The translations under genes were made by a program, and so were the position numbers. This document shows, one piece after another, positions 36,123 to 44,862 of a DNA stretch of 64,000 bases. Source of the DNA: Sphingomonas sp. DG1-23 (GTDB lineage Bacteria; Pseudomonadota; Alphaproteobacteria; Sphingomonadales; Sphingomonadaceae). The notes beneath the pieces were generated by a model, which worked only from the letters and a program-made list of their open reading frames with translations, did not search any database and had not been told where the DNA came from. How positions within the stretch are numbered: the stretch's first letter is position 1; each line of letters opens with the position of its first letter. The stretch lies in assembly GCF_030730875.1 (NCBI RefSeq), contig NZ_JAVAMA010000001.1, positions 1-64,000 on the forward strand, given 5' to 3'.

Positions 36123-37432
36123 TGCTGCGGCTGCTGGCGCCGCTCACTCTGGTCTGCGCGGCGCCGGCGGCGGCACAGCGGATCGAGGCGGTCGACCGCG
36201 TTTGGGCCGGTCATGACGTGCCCTTCGCCCTCGTGGTGGCCGAAGAGCGCATCTTCGTCGGCTATTACGATGCCGCACGCCAGTTGAGCGTCGCCAGCCG
36301 CTCGCGCAAGTCTTCCGGGTGGACCTATAAGCGGCTGCCGAGCAAGGTCGGCTGGGATAGCCACAATCGCATCGCCATGGCGATCGACACCGCCGGACAG
36401 CTTCATGTCGCCGCCAACATGCACAATGATCCGCTCGTCTATTTTCGCACGTCCAGCGCGGGCGATGTCCGCACCCTCGCCCGGGTCGAAGTCATGACCG
36501 ACCGGGCGAGCGAGCGGAGCATGACCTATCCGATGTTCCTGAAGAACGCCGGCGGCAGCCTGATCTTCAAATATCGCGACGGGGGCAGCGGGCGTGGGCG
36601 CGAGATCTACAATATCCTCGACGGCGCGGCGTGGAAGCGGCTGCTCGACGCGCCGCTGGTCGACGGCGAAGGCCGGCGCAGCGCCTATTTCGTCGGGCCG
36701 GTATCTGGTCCCGACGGCTGGTTCCATCTCAGCTGGGTCTGGCGCGACACTCCCGATGCGGCGACCAATCACGATCTTTCCTATGCTCGCAGCCGCGACC
36801 TGCTGCATTGGGAGCGCTCGGACGGCACGCCTTTGCCCCTGCCGATCCGGCTGGGTGATGCCGAGGTGGTCGATCCGGTGCCGGTGCGCGGCGGCATGAT
36901 CAACAACAACACGCCGATCGGTTTCGACGCCGCCGGGCGGCCGGCGATCGCATTCCACAAGCTCGACGCGGCGGGGAACACCCAGGTCTATGTCGCGCGT
37001 CGCGAGGCGCGTGCCTGGCGGATCGTGCAGGCGAGCGACTGGAAGGGCTTTCGCTGGGATTTCGGCGGCCCGGGCTCGCTGGACTTCCGCCTGCACGTCG
37101 AGGCGCCCCGAATGGATGGGAGGATGCTCCGCGTGCCGGTGGCGCGCGACGGCAAGCCGATAGACCTGCTGCTCGATGGCGCGACGCTGGCCCGAAACGG
37201 CGAACGGCCGGGAAGGACGCTGGCGGGCCGGCTGGCGAAGCGGATCGCCGTGCCGAAGGGCATGCGGCTCAATACGGTCGAGGACACGTCGGGTGTGGCA
37301 ATCGCCTGGGCGACGCTGCCGCCAAATCGGGATTTGCCCCGTGCGACGGCGCCGGAGCCTCAGACGCTAAGCCTCGTATTACCGCCGACCTTCGTCAGTC
37401 GGCGCGGCGCTCCGGCACGTCTTGCAATGTAG
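36122..37432 (+). CDS. BNR-4 repeat beta-propeller protein, probable polysaccharide lyase
   Basis: A 436-residue exported protein (signal MLRLLAPLTLVCAAPAAAQ) whose body matches the BNR-4 type propeller. RIFVGYYDAARQLSVASRSR, WDSHNRIAMAIDTAGQLHVA and NMHNDPLVYFRTS repeat in bladed fashion. Known BNR-4 enzymes include ulvan lyases and L-rhamnosyl-glucuronate lyases; the His/Tyr-rich HNRI and NMHNDP stretches sit where those enzymes bind substrate. Coupled to a GH105, which would clear the unsaturated product. Exact activity is unknown and not assignable by sequence reading. Confidence 0.7.
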   Translation: MLRLLAPLTLVCAAPAAAQRIEAVDRVWAGHDVPFALVVAEERIFVGYYDAARQLSVASRSRKSSGWTYKRLPSKVGWDSHNRIAMAIDTAGQLHVAANMHNDPLVYFRTSSAGDVRTLARVEVMTDRASERSMTYPMFLKNAGGSLIFKYRDGGSGRGREIYNILDGAAWKRLLDAPLVDGEGRRSAYFVGPVSGPDGWFHLSWVWRDTPDAATNHDLSYARSRDLLHWERSDGTPLPLPIRLGDAEVVDPVPVRGGMINNNTPIGFDAAGRPAIAFHKLDAAGNTQVYVARREARAWRIVQASDWKGFRWDFGGPGSLDFRLHVEAPRMDGRMLRVPVARDGKPIDLLLDGATLARNGERPGRTLAGRLAKRIAVPKGMRLNTVEDTSGVAIAWATLPPNRDLPRATAPEPQTLSLVLPPTFVSRRGAPARLAM

Positions 37433-37605
37433 GATTTCGCCTGCTTGGCTCGCAGGGCCGGATCCTCGCCGGCCGCTCTTTCATATCGTTCGGGAAACGG
37501 ATCGCGCGCCGCAAATTTCGCGCGATAATGTTGCGAGATGTTTTGCGTTTCCGCCAACTTGGTCAACTTAGGCTCGGCCCGCGCTTTCGCAGGAGCACCG
37601 TCAAA

Positions 37606-38676
37606 TTAGCAATCCACCTTCCGCTCGGTCGGTGTGTGCGGCTGGATGCACGGGTGGGTGGGATAGGCTTCGAGGTCGAGTTCGGTCGCTTCGCGCACGA
37701 CTTCCACCCGGTCGCCCGCATCCTTCATCTCATAGAGCTTGCCGAGCGCGAAGGTGAAGGGCCGGTGGAGGACCATCATCAGCCGGCCGTCGAACGCGCG
37801 GAACAGCATGCCGTGACCGCTGTCGCGGCGGACCAGCGGGTCGAGCTGCTCCCACGGCCCTTCGAGGCTGCCCGATTTCGAGCGCGCGATCGACTGGACA
37901 TAGCCGCGCTCGCCATAGCTCGACCACAGCATCACCAGCGTGCCTTTGGCGGTGCGATAAAATTCGGGACCGTCGGTCACCCAGACGCTGTCGCCGTCGG
38001 GCTGGCGCTGGCCCTTGGCCCAGGGCGCTTCGTCGGCGCGAAACAACAGCTTGGGCGGGCCCGCGGCGGCGAGCATGTCGTCGAGCGGGATCGCCTCGAT
38101 CGTGCCCACCGTAGTCTGCAGCCATTCATGGGCATAGACGAGCCACGGCTTGCCCGCGGCATCGACATGGAGCGTGCCGTCGAGCGTCATCAATTCCTTG
38201 GGCGCGATCGGCTCGCCGTTCCGGACGGCGCGATATGGCCCGTCCACCTTGTCAGCCACCGCGAGGATGGTGCCGCGGCGATAGGGCTTGCGATTGCCTT
38301 CGGGCGGCAAGGTCGCGGCTTCATCGTGGAAGGTCGTGAAGAGGTACCATTTGCCCCGCCATTGATGCACCTCGGGCGCCCAGGCGCCGCCCTTGGCCCA
38401 AATGCCTTCGGGCAGCGTGAACACTACCCGCGGGCGGCTCCAGTGCTTCAGGTCCCTGCTGGCATAGACCATCGTGCCGAGCCGGCGCTCACCGGTCATC
38501 GCGGTCTCGTTGCGGGTGAAGAGATAATAGGTCTTGCTGGCATTGTCGGCGACGATGAAGGGATCGTGGAGCTGCATTTGCGGGAGGAGCAGCGGCGCTT
38601 CGGCGGGCTTTTGCTGCGCGGCGACTGGGGCCGCCGTGAGTACGGCCAGCGCAGCGAGCAAATGCTTGAATCGCAT
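37606..38676 (-). CDS. Glycoside hydrolase family 43, exported
   Basis: A 356-residue protein with a signal peptide (to APVAAQ) and GH43 triad candidates: base Asp in MQLHDPFIVAD, second Asp in ELMTLDGTLHVD, and acid Glu in VTDGPEFYRTAKGT. WAPEVHQWRGKWYLF is typical of the fold. It differs strongly from the GH43 at 25653, so it belongs to another subfamily (arabinosidase, xylosidase or galactanase). It lies 4 bp after the MFS transporter stop as last gene of the rhamnose operon on this strand. Confidence 0.85.
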   Translation of the reverse strand: MRFKHLLAALAVLTAAPVAAQQKPAEAPLLLPQMQLHDPFIVADNASKTYYLFTRNETAMTGERRLGTMVYASRDLKHWSRPRVVFTLPEGIWAKGGAWAPEVHQWRGKWYLFTTFHDEAATLPPEGNRKPYRRGTILAVADKVDGPYRAVRNGEPIAPKELMTLDGTLHVDAAGKPWLVYAHEWLQTTVGTIEAIPLDDMLAAAGPPKLLFRADEAPWAKGQRQPDGDSVWVTDGPEFYRTAKGTLVMLWSSYGERGYVQSIARSKSGSLEGPWEQLDPLVRRDSGHGMLFRAFDGRLMMVLHRPFTFALGKLYEMKDAGDRVEVVREATELDLEAYPTHPCIQPHTPTERKVDC

Positions 38677-38680
38677 GCCC

Positions 38681-39910
38681 TTAGCTCCGCCCCGCCGCGA
38701 TTTCCTCGAGCGACTTACCTTCGTTGCGTGGCGCCCAGATCAATCCGATCACACTCGAGGCGACGAGGAAGCCGGTCAGGATCCACGCCAGCGTGGTGTA
38801 ATCATAGGATGCGAGCCACGGCACGAAGAAGCTCCAGATGCCGAGGCCGATGCGGACGATGGCGAAGGTAAGACCCTGCGCCGTCGAGCGGATCGCGGTT
38901 GGGAAAAGCTCGGCCGACCAGAGCTGGAAGAAGCTCTGCGCGCCGAAACCGCCAGCCACCCCCATGATGATCACATGGAGGATGTAGATCTCCAGCGTGA
39001 AGCCGAAGATCGCGAGGATCGCCATGCCGACCACATGCATCGCCGCGGAAATGCCGAACAGCAGCCGCTGGTTGACCTTGTCGGACAGCGTCATGAAGAT
39101 CGCGAGGATCGAGACCATGCCGATCAGGAAATAGCTCGCCGGCACGATCGTCGCGACCCATTCGGGCAGATCATGCTGGTTGACGAGATAGGGCGTGAAG
39201 AAGCCGTTGAACCCCGCCCACAGGTTCCAGAAGCCGTACATCGCGGCGAGGAACAGCACCGCCGCGAAATAGCGCGGACTGAACAGCTCGCGCCAGCCGG
39301 TCTGCTGGTCCTGTGCCTGGCTCTCCTCCCAACGCTGCGACTCCCGCATCCGCGAACGCAGGAAGGTCAGCCCCAGCGCCAGCACGGCCAGATGCGCGAA
39401 GATCCAGCGCACTCCGGTGATGCCCCAGGGCTGGAGGAAAAAGGCCGCGACCAGCACCGCGACCGGGCCGAGGTACCAGAGCAATTGCGCCACGCCCGAA
39501 TGCGCGCCGCGCTTGTCGTCGGGCGCCTGCTCGGCGATCAGCGACCACGAGGCGGGGATGTCCGCGCCGACCGCGAGGCCCACGAGAACGAACCCCAGCA
39601 CGATCATCCACGGCGCCGAGGCGAAGACGAGGAACAGCATGCCGAACGCGTAGAACAGCATGTCGTACTGGTAGATCTTCTTGCGACCGAATTTGTCGCA
39701 CAGGATGCCGCCGATCAGCGCGCCGACACCGGCGGAGATCGCGTTGGCGCTGAACGCCCCGATCAGCCCGATAAAGCTGTCCGAAAGGCCGTAAATCTCC
39801 TTCCACAGCGCCAGCGCGACCGATCCGGCGACGATCGACCCCGCATCGATATAATTGGCGAGGCCGGCGAGAATGGTGTCGCGCCACTTATGGTCCTGCG
39901 TGTCGCTCAT
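38681..39910 (-). CDS. MFS sugar/acid transporter (likely rhamnose or oligosaccharide)
   Basis: A 409-residue, 12-helix major facilitator with the loop 2-3 motif GGILCDKFGRKKIYQYD and GVAQLLWYLGPVAVL mid-protein. SAELFPTAIRSTAQGLTFAI belongs to the sugar/metabolite:H+ symporter group. It sits between the lactonase gene (8-bp gap) and the GH43 gene inside the rhamnose-catabolic operon, so it probably imports L-rhamnose, rhamnonate or a rhamnose-bearing oligosaccharide. A longer frame up to 40585 runs through the lactonase and is rejected. Confidence 0.9.
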   Translation of the reverse strand: MSDTQDHKWRDTILAGLANYIDAGSIVAGSVALALWKEIYGLSDSFIGLIGAFSANAISAGVGALIGGILCDKFGRKKIYQYDMLFYAFGMLFLVFASAPWMIVLGFVLVGLAVGADIPASWSLIAEQAPDDKRGAHSGVAQLLWYLGPVAVLVAAFFLQPWGITGVRWIFAHLAVLALGLTFLRSRMRESQRWEESQAQDQQTGWRELFSPRYFAAVLFLAAMYGFWNLWAGFNGFFTPYLVNQHDLPEWVATIVPASYFLIGMVSILAIFMTLSDKVNQRLLFGISAAMHVVGMAILAIFGFTLEIYILHVIIMGVAGGFGAQSFFQLWSAELFPTAIRSTAQGLTFAIVRIGLGIWSFFVPWLASYDYTTLAWILTGFLVASSVIGLIWAPRNEGKSLEEIAAGRS

Positions 39911-39918
39911 ATGCCCCC

Positions 39919-40821
39919 TCAGATGCCCAGCCCGAGCCGGTAGATGCGATCGGCGTTGCGCCCCCACAGCGCGCGGCGCTCGTCCTCGCTGAAATCGGCA
40001 GTGATCGCGGCATAGGCGTCGAGATGCTGCGCGAAGCTGCCGAAGAGCTTGTCGGTCGGAAAGTCGCTGGCGAACATCGCGCGGTCGGTGCCGAACAACC
40101 CGATCGCTTCGAGGATGTAGAGCCGTGCCTGGTCGAGGCTCCACGGGCGATGCGTGAAGCCCATTCCCGAGAGCTTGGTCGCGACATTGGGCAAGGCGGC
40201 GAGCGCGGCCATGCCGGTGCGCCACTGCTCCCATTCGCCGGGCACCGCCATGCCGGTATGGTTGATAATGATTTGCGTTTCGGGGTGCCGCGCGATGATC
40301 TCCGCGAGCCCCGCGAACTGGCCGGGATAGGCCTGGAGGTCGAAGCTCAGCCCGTATTTGCCGAGCAAGGCGAAGCCCTGCGCCCAGGCCTCGTCCTGCG
40401 TGACGTCGCGCGGCGTGTAGCTGCGGCGCGGGTCGGCGTGCCAGTTGACGATGTGGCGGATGCCGCGGACGGCGTGGTGCGCGGCATGCGCGTCGAGCAA
40501 GGCCTCGATCCCGGGGTCGTCGAGCGCGGCGAAGGCGATGATCGCATTGGGCATGCCGCGTGCGTCGGCGAGGCCCTGCAGCCATTCGGTCTCGGCGAGC
40601 GCGGCGCTGGCGTCGGCACCGGCATCGACATGGACGATGCCGCGGACGTCCCAGCCCTCGGCATCGGCGAGGTAGTCGTCGAGCAGATAGGTCCTGGCGA
40701 TCGGCGCGACGCTGCCATTGGGGCCGTCATCGGCGAAGGGCGGCGTCAGCCACGGATAGGCGATGCGGTCGAGGTCCCAGAGATGCACATGGGCATCGAT
40801 GAACGGCAGATCGCGCGCCAT
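39919..40821 (-). CDS. Amidohydrolase, probable L-rhamnono-gamma-lactonase
   Basis: Opens the lactone formed by rhamnose 1-dehydrogenase to L-rhamnonate (LRA2-type step). The 300-residue metal-dependent hydrolase of the COG3618 group has the metal motif IDAHVHLWDLD at residues 8-18, a His in IIINHTGM, and the catalytic Asp in FASDFPTDK. Start is ATG 40821 after GAGAGGAA. Upstream lies a 162-bp palindromic repeat that separates it from the other rhamnose genes on the same strand. L-fuconolactone is an alternative substrate by family, but context favours rhamnono-lactone. Confidence 0.82.
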   Translation of the reverse strand: MARDLPFIDAHVHLWDLDRIAYPWLTPPFADDGPNGSVAPIARTYLLDDYLADAEGWDVRGIVHVDAGADASAALAETEWLQGLADARGMPNAIIAFAALDDPGIEALLDAHAAHHAVRGIRHIVNWHADPRRSYTPRDVTQDEAWAQGFALLGKYGLSFDLQAYPGQFAGLAEIIARHPETQIIINHTGMAVPGEWEQWRTGMAALAALPNVATKLSGMGFTHRPWSLDQARLYILEAIGLFGTDRAMFASDFPTDKLFGSFAQHLDAYAAITADFSEDERRALWGRNADRIYRLGLGI

Positions 40822-40830
40822 TTCCTCTCC

Positions 40831-40992
40831 AACTCCTCCCCGAGCTCGCCTGGGGGAGGGGACCATTGCCGCAGGCAATGGTGGAGAGGCGCCGCCGCAG
40901 TCGCCGGGTACCGCTCCACAAACGCCGCTGCGCGGCGCCCCTCCACCATGCTGCGCATGGTCCCCCTCCCCGAGCAAGCTCGGGGAGGAATT
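40831..40992. repeat. Palindromic repeat between rhamnose genes
   Basis: The outer arms AACTCCTCCCC and GGGGAGGAATT enclose inner inverted blocks such as GGCAATGGTGGAGAGG and CCTCCACCATGC. Its left end directly abuts the ribosome site of the lactonase gene at 40821. Same family as the other CCTCCCC/GGGGAGG elements. Confidence 0.75.
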
Positions 40993-40995
40993 AGT

Positions 40996-41745
40996 TCAAT
41001 ACGTCGTCCGCCCCCCGGACGTGTCGAAAGTCGACGCCGTCGTGAAGCTGCATTCCTCGCTCGCCATGAACAGGATCATCGCGGCGCTTTCCTCGGCCTC
41101 GCCGAGGCGGCCCATCGGGATCTTCGAGCGCATGTAATCGACCTGGCTCGCGGGGAGTTGTTCGAGGATCGGGCTCTCGAACGTCGCCGGAGTCAGCGCG
41201 TTGGCGATGATGCCCTTGCCCGCCAGTTCCTTGCCGAGCGACTTGGTGAGGCCGATCACCCCCGCTTTCGACGCCGAATAGGCCGAGGCGTTGGGATTGC
41301 CTTCCTTGCCCGCGACCGAGGCGACGTTGACGATCCGGCCATAGCCGTTCGCCAGCATCTGCGGGATCACTTCGCGGCAGCAATAGAACAGGCCGTTGAG
41401 GTTGATGTCGATCACGCGCTGCCAGCTGTCGAGCGGGAATTCGTGGACCGGCACGGTCGCGCCGGTGATCCCGGCCGAATTGACCAGCACGTCGATCCGG
41501 CCGAGCGCCGCGGCGCTGTCTTTGGCGGCCCGGGCGACCGCCGCGGGATCGGAAACGTCGAGCACGACATTGTGCTTCGCGCCGATCTCGCCCGCCACCG
41601 TGGCGAGCGCATCGGCGTTCAGGTCCCAGAGCGCGACCTCGCCCCCTTCGGCGATGAAGCGGCGCGCGACCGCAAGACCGAGCCCCCCGGTGCCGCCGGT
41701 GATGACCGCGGTGCGGCCGGCGAAGCGGCCGGAATAAACGGTCAT
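40996..41745 (-). CDS. SDR, probable 2-keto-3-deoxy-L-rhamnonate 4-dehydrogenase
   Basis: Oxidises KDR at C4 to 2,4-diketo-3-deoxy-L-rhamnonate (LRA5-type step) with NAD. The 249-residue classical SDR has TGGTGGLG at residues 15-22, NSAGITG, catalytic Ser in VASVAGKEG, and YSASKAG (Tyr and Lys). Its position right after the FAH-type hydrolase (four-base ATGA overlap) and after rhamnonate dehydratase is the basis for the specific call; family alone would only say SDR. The repeat at 40831 follows its stop codon. Confidence 0.85.
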   Translation of the reverse strand: MTVYSGRFAGRTAVITGGTGGLGLAVARRFIAEGGEVALWDLNADALATVAGEIGAKHNVVLDVSDPAAVARAAKDSAAALGRIDVLVNSAGITGATVPVHEFPLDSWQRVIDINLNGLFYCCREVIPQMLANGYGRIVNVASVAGKEGNPNASAYSASKAGVIGLTKSLGKELAGKGIIANALTPATFESPILEQLPASQVDYMRSKIPMGRLGEAEESAAMILFMASEECSFTTASTFDTSGGRTTY

Positions 41746-42596
41746 TCGGCCACCCACGCCACGAATTCCTGACGCTGCTCGCCGAGTTTCTCGATGCCGA
41801 GAGTCACGACGTCGCCCGCCTTCAGATACCAGGGCTCGGGCTTCTGGCCGAGGCCGACGCCGGGAGGCGTGCCGGTGGTGATGACGTCGCCGGGCTCGAG
41901 GATCATGAACTGCGAGAGATAGGCGATGATCTGCGCGACGGTGAAGATCATCGTCTTGGTCGATCCGTCCTGCTTGCGCTCGCCATTGACGTCGAGCCAC
42001 ATGCTCAAATTCTGCGGATCGCCGACCTCGTCGGCGGTGACCAGCCAGGGGCCGATCGGGCCGAAGGTCGGAAAGCCCTTGCCCTTGTCCCAGGTCGCGC
42101 CGCGCTCGGTCTGCCAGTGGCGCTCGGAAATGTCGTCGATCACGCAATAGCCGGCGACATGGCTGAGCGCATCGGCTTCCGAAACGTAGGAAGCGCGCTT
42201 GCCGATGATCACGCCGAGCTCGACTTCCCAATCGGTCTTCTTCGAATCCTTCGGGATCGTCACCGGATCGTTCGGTCCCTGGATGCAGGTCACCCATTTC
42301 TGGAACACCACCGGCTCTTCGGGGATCGGCAGGTTCGATTCCGCCGCGTGATCGGCATAGTTCAGGCCGATCGCGACGAACTGCCGCGTGCCGGCGACGC
42401 AGGCGCCGTAGCGCGGATCGCCCTCGACCTTGGGCAGCGATGCCGGGTCGATCGCGGCGAGCCTTGCCAGCCCCTCGGGAGAGATCTCGGCGGGGCCCAC
42501 ATCGGCGATCACGCCCGACAAGTCGCGTATCGCGCCGTCGGCGTCGATCAGGCCGGGGCGTTCGTTACCGGCGGTTCCAAAACGGCAGAGTTTCAT
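41742..42596 (-). CDS. FAH family hydrolase, probable 2,4-diketo-3-deoxy-L-rhamnonate hydrolase
   Basis: Cleaves the diketo acid to pyruvate and L-lactate (LRA6-type step). The 284-residue protein of the fumarylacetoacetase family has metal ligands in TDWEVELGVIIGK (two Glu) and CVIDDISERHWQ (Asp). FVAIGLNYADHAAES and GDVITTGTPPGVGLG are classic motifs. Gene order rhmD-FAH-SDR matches the alternative rhamnose route characterised in Sphingomonas by Watanabe and Makino. It overlaps the SDR by four bases. Confidence 0.88.
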   Translation of the reverse strand: MKLCRFGTAGNERPGLIDADGAIRDLSGVIADVGPAEISPEGLARLAAIDPASLPKVEGDPRYGACVAGTRQFVAIGLNYADHAAESNLPIPEEPVVFQKWVTCIQGPNDPVTIPKDSKKTDWEVELGVIIGKRASYVSEADALSHVAGYCVIDDISERHWQTERGATWDKGKGFPTFGPIGPWLVTADEVGDPQNLSMWLDVNGERKQDGSTKTMIFTVAQIIAYLSQFMILEPGDVITTGTPPGVGLGQKPEPWYLKAGDVVTLGIEKLGEQRQEFVAWVAE

Positions 42597-42614
42597 GGGT
42601 CAGATCTCTCAGTC

Positions 42615-43811
42615 TCAATGCGTGTAGGGGCGGTGCATCGGCAGTTCGCGATTGAGCTCGACCCCGAAGCCGGGCTTGTCGAGCGCGCTCACATGCAGGC
42701 GCCCGTTCACGGGCACCGGCTCGCCGATCAATTGCGGGTGGAACATCGGGACGACTTCGGTCGGCCCGGGATGCATCATCAGGAACTCGGCGAAGGGCGA
42801 GTTATGCCGGGTGATGACGAAGTGATAGCTGTAGACGCTCGAGCCGTGCGGGATCATCAGGACGCCCTTGCTGTCGGCATAATTGGCAATCTTGATCAGT
42901 TCGGTGACGCCGCCGCACCAGCCCACATCGGGCTGGATGATGTCGCAGCATTCCATGTCCATCAGCATGCGGAAGCCCCAACGGGTCGCCTCGTGCTCGC
43001 CGGTGGTGACGAGCAGGCCCCTGGGGGCGTTCTTCTTCAATGCGGCATAGGCCCAATAATCGTCGGGGCTCAGCGCCTCCTCGATCCACTTCAAGCCGCA
43101 CTCATTGTACGCCCTGTGGGCGAGCCGGGTGGCATAATCGAGGTCGAGGCTCATCCAGCAATCGAGCATCAGCCAGAAATCGTCGCCGACCTTGGCGCGC
43201 ATGTCGGCGAGATCGGCGATGTTCCTGTGCAGCCCGTCCAGTCCCTCGGCCGGGCCGTGGTGGAGCGGGAGCTTGCCGCCGATAAAGCCGAGCTCCTTGG
43301 CCACGTCGGGCCGTGCGCCGGTCGCGTAGAATTGCAATTCGTCGCGCACCGCGCCGCCGAGCATTTGATAGACCGGCTCGCCGCGCAACTTGCCGAGCAG
43401 GTCCCAGAGCGCAAGGTCGACGCCCGAAATGGCATTCACCACCAGACCCTTGCGGCCATAATATTGCGTCGAGAAGTACATCTGGTCCCAGATCTTCTCA
43501 TAGTCGGTCGGGCTGCGGCCTTCGAGGAAGCGCGCGAGATGCTTTTCGACGATGAACGCCGCGGGCTCGCCGCCGGTGGTCACCGCGAAGCCGATCGTGC
43601 CGTCCTCGGCCTCGATCTCGACGATCAGGGTGCCGAGCACGTTGATGCCGAAACTTTGCCGCGACTGGCGATATTCGGGATAGCGCGCCATCGGCGTGGC
43701 GATGTGATCGTCGATCCAGTGACCACCGCCCTGATCATGATAATCGGCACCGCCGCCGCGGACGGTAAAGGCACGGACGTGCTTGATCTTCGAAAGGCCG
43801 GCTGCAGCCAC
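42615..43811 (-). CDS. rhmD: L-rhamnonate dehydratase (enolase superfamily)
   Basis: Dehydrates L-rhamnonate to 2-keto-3-deoxy-L-rhamnonate with Mg. The 398-residue protein carries the RhmD-specific N-terminal stretch [20 protein letters not shown] and [20 protein letters not shown]. Metal ligands are suggested in MLDCWMSLD (Asp), WIEEALSP (Glu) and [12 protein letters not shown] (Glu). The catalytic His region is [18 protein letters not shown] start at 43811 preceded by AAAGGGGA. First gene of the minus-strand rhamnose operon; divergent from the IclR regulator. Confidence 0.94.
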   Translation of the reverse strand: MAAAGLSKIKHVRAFTVRGGGADYHDQGGGHWIDDHIATPMARYPEYRQSRQSFGINVLGTLIVEIEAEDGTIGFAVTTGGEPAAFIVEKHLARFLEGRSPTDYEKIWDQMYFSTQYYGRKGLVVNAISGVDLALWDLLGKLRGEPVYQMLGGAVRDELQFYATGARPDVAKELGFIGGKLPLHHGPAEGLDGLHRNIADLADMRAKVGDDFWLMLDCWMSLDLDYATRLAHRAYNECGLKWIEEALSPDDYWAYAALKKNAPRGLLVTTGEHEATRWGFRMLMDMECCDIIQPDVGWCGGVTELIKIANYADSKGVLMIPHGSSVYSYHFVITRHNSPFAEFLMMHPGPTEVVPMFHPQLIGEPVPVNGRLHVSALDKPGFGVELNRELPMHRPYTH

Positions 43812-44016
43812 GTCAATCGATCCCCTTTAGGGCCAGCGTACCATATCCGGGCACGCCGCCTGAGAATGTGAAAAATCGCGCGCAACGAATACCATCATGT
43901 GATACGCCGCGCCGTTGTTCCGGTTTGAAAGGGTCTGGCGCGAGCCGAAATGCTCCGCCGCTTCGCACCCCTCCTGATGCTTTACTTTTCCACTTTATGG
44001 GATAGGATGTTACGAG

Positions 44017-44847
44017 ATGAGACGCGACCCGTCAAACGCTGAATCGGAACCGACCGAGAAGAAGGCGGGCCCCAAGGTGCAGGGCAGCCAGACGCTGATC
44101 CGCGGGCTCGACATGCTCGACAAGGTGATCGACGGCCCGATCAAGCTCGCCGAGCTTTCGGCACGGATGGGGCTCACGCGCTCGACCACCCACCGCCTCG
44201 CCAATGCGCTGATCGACCGCGGCTTCCTCACTTACCTCCCGCGCGACGGCTATCAGCTCGGCCCCAAATTGATCCAATTGGGCTTTCTCGCGCAGAGTCA
44301 GGCCGACATCGTCCAGATCGCCCGCCCGCGCATGGAAGAGCTGGCCGCGGCATCCGAGGACACGGTGCATCTCGGCCGAATGGACGGCGACCTCGCGCTC
44401 TATCTCGACAAGATCCCCGGCCGCCGCCGCGTCGAGATTTCGAGCCGGATCGGCGATCGCCAGCCGCTGACCTCGACCGGGCTCGGCAAGGCGCTGCTCG
44501 TCGACGGCAGCGAAGCGGAATGGACGCGATTGTTCGAAGCCGATCAGGCGCATGGCGCGCCGCGCGCGGATCGCGAGACATGGTTCGAGCGGATGCGCGG
44601 CTATGCCGAGGCCGGCCATGCTTTCGACCTCGAGGAAAATGAGGATCAGATCCGCTGCGTCGCCGCGCCGGTGCGCGACGTCTCCGGAAAGATCGTCGCG
44701 GCGATCAGCGTGTCGAGCGCCGCGCAATATATGGACGACGAGCGGATGGCGGCGCTGAGCGGCCAGGTCCGCGAAACCGCGCAGCGGATCAGCACCGATC
44801 TGGGCTGGAGCCCCGACGTGCGCCCGCCGCGACGTTCACGCAGATAG
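44017..44847 (+). CDS. IclR family transcriptional regulator of rhamnose genes
   Basis: A 276-residue regulator with an N-terminal winged helix (about residues 25-85: IKLAELSARMGLTRSTTHRL, then LIDRGFLTYLPRDGYQLGPK) and a C-terminal effector domain with LTSTGLGKALLVDG and DQIRCVAAPVRDVSGKIVAA. It stands between divergent rhmD and downstream rhamnose dehydrogenase (15-bp gap), so it is the probable rhamnose or KDR sensor. An imperfect dyad TTCCACTTTATGGGA lies in its promoter region (near 43990). Confidence 0.88.
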   Translation: MRRDPSNAESEPTEKKAGPKVQGSQTLIRGLDMLDKVIDGPIKLAELSARMGLTRSTTHRLANALIDRGFLTYLPRDGYQLGPKLIQLGFLAQSQADIVQIARPRMEELAAASEDTVHLGRMDGDLALYLDKIPGRRRVEISSRIGDRQPLTSTGLGKALLVDGSEAEWTRLFEADQAHGAPRADRETWFERMRGYAEAGHAFDLEENEDQIRCVAAPVRDVSGKIVAAISVSSAAQYMDDERMAALSGQVRETAQRISTDLGWSPDVRPPRRSRR

Positions 44848-44862
44848 TATCGGGAGAGGCTT

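Noticed and set aside
37455-37475. GGCCGG-n7-CCGGCC hairpin between BNR-4 and GH43
   Set aside because: Short GC stem with no T-tract; too common in such GC-rich DNA to call a terminator.
37360-37566. 68-codon minus-strand ORF after the BNR-4 gene
   Set aside because: It overlaps the BNR-4 C-terminus, has only a TTG start and no ribosome site. The basic, hydrophilic product is not recognisable. It could be real but is not supported.
40024-41772. 582-codon plus-strand frame over lactonase and SDR
   Set aside because: Runs antisense through two genes and a palindromic repeat; no motif.
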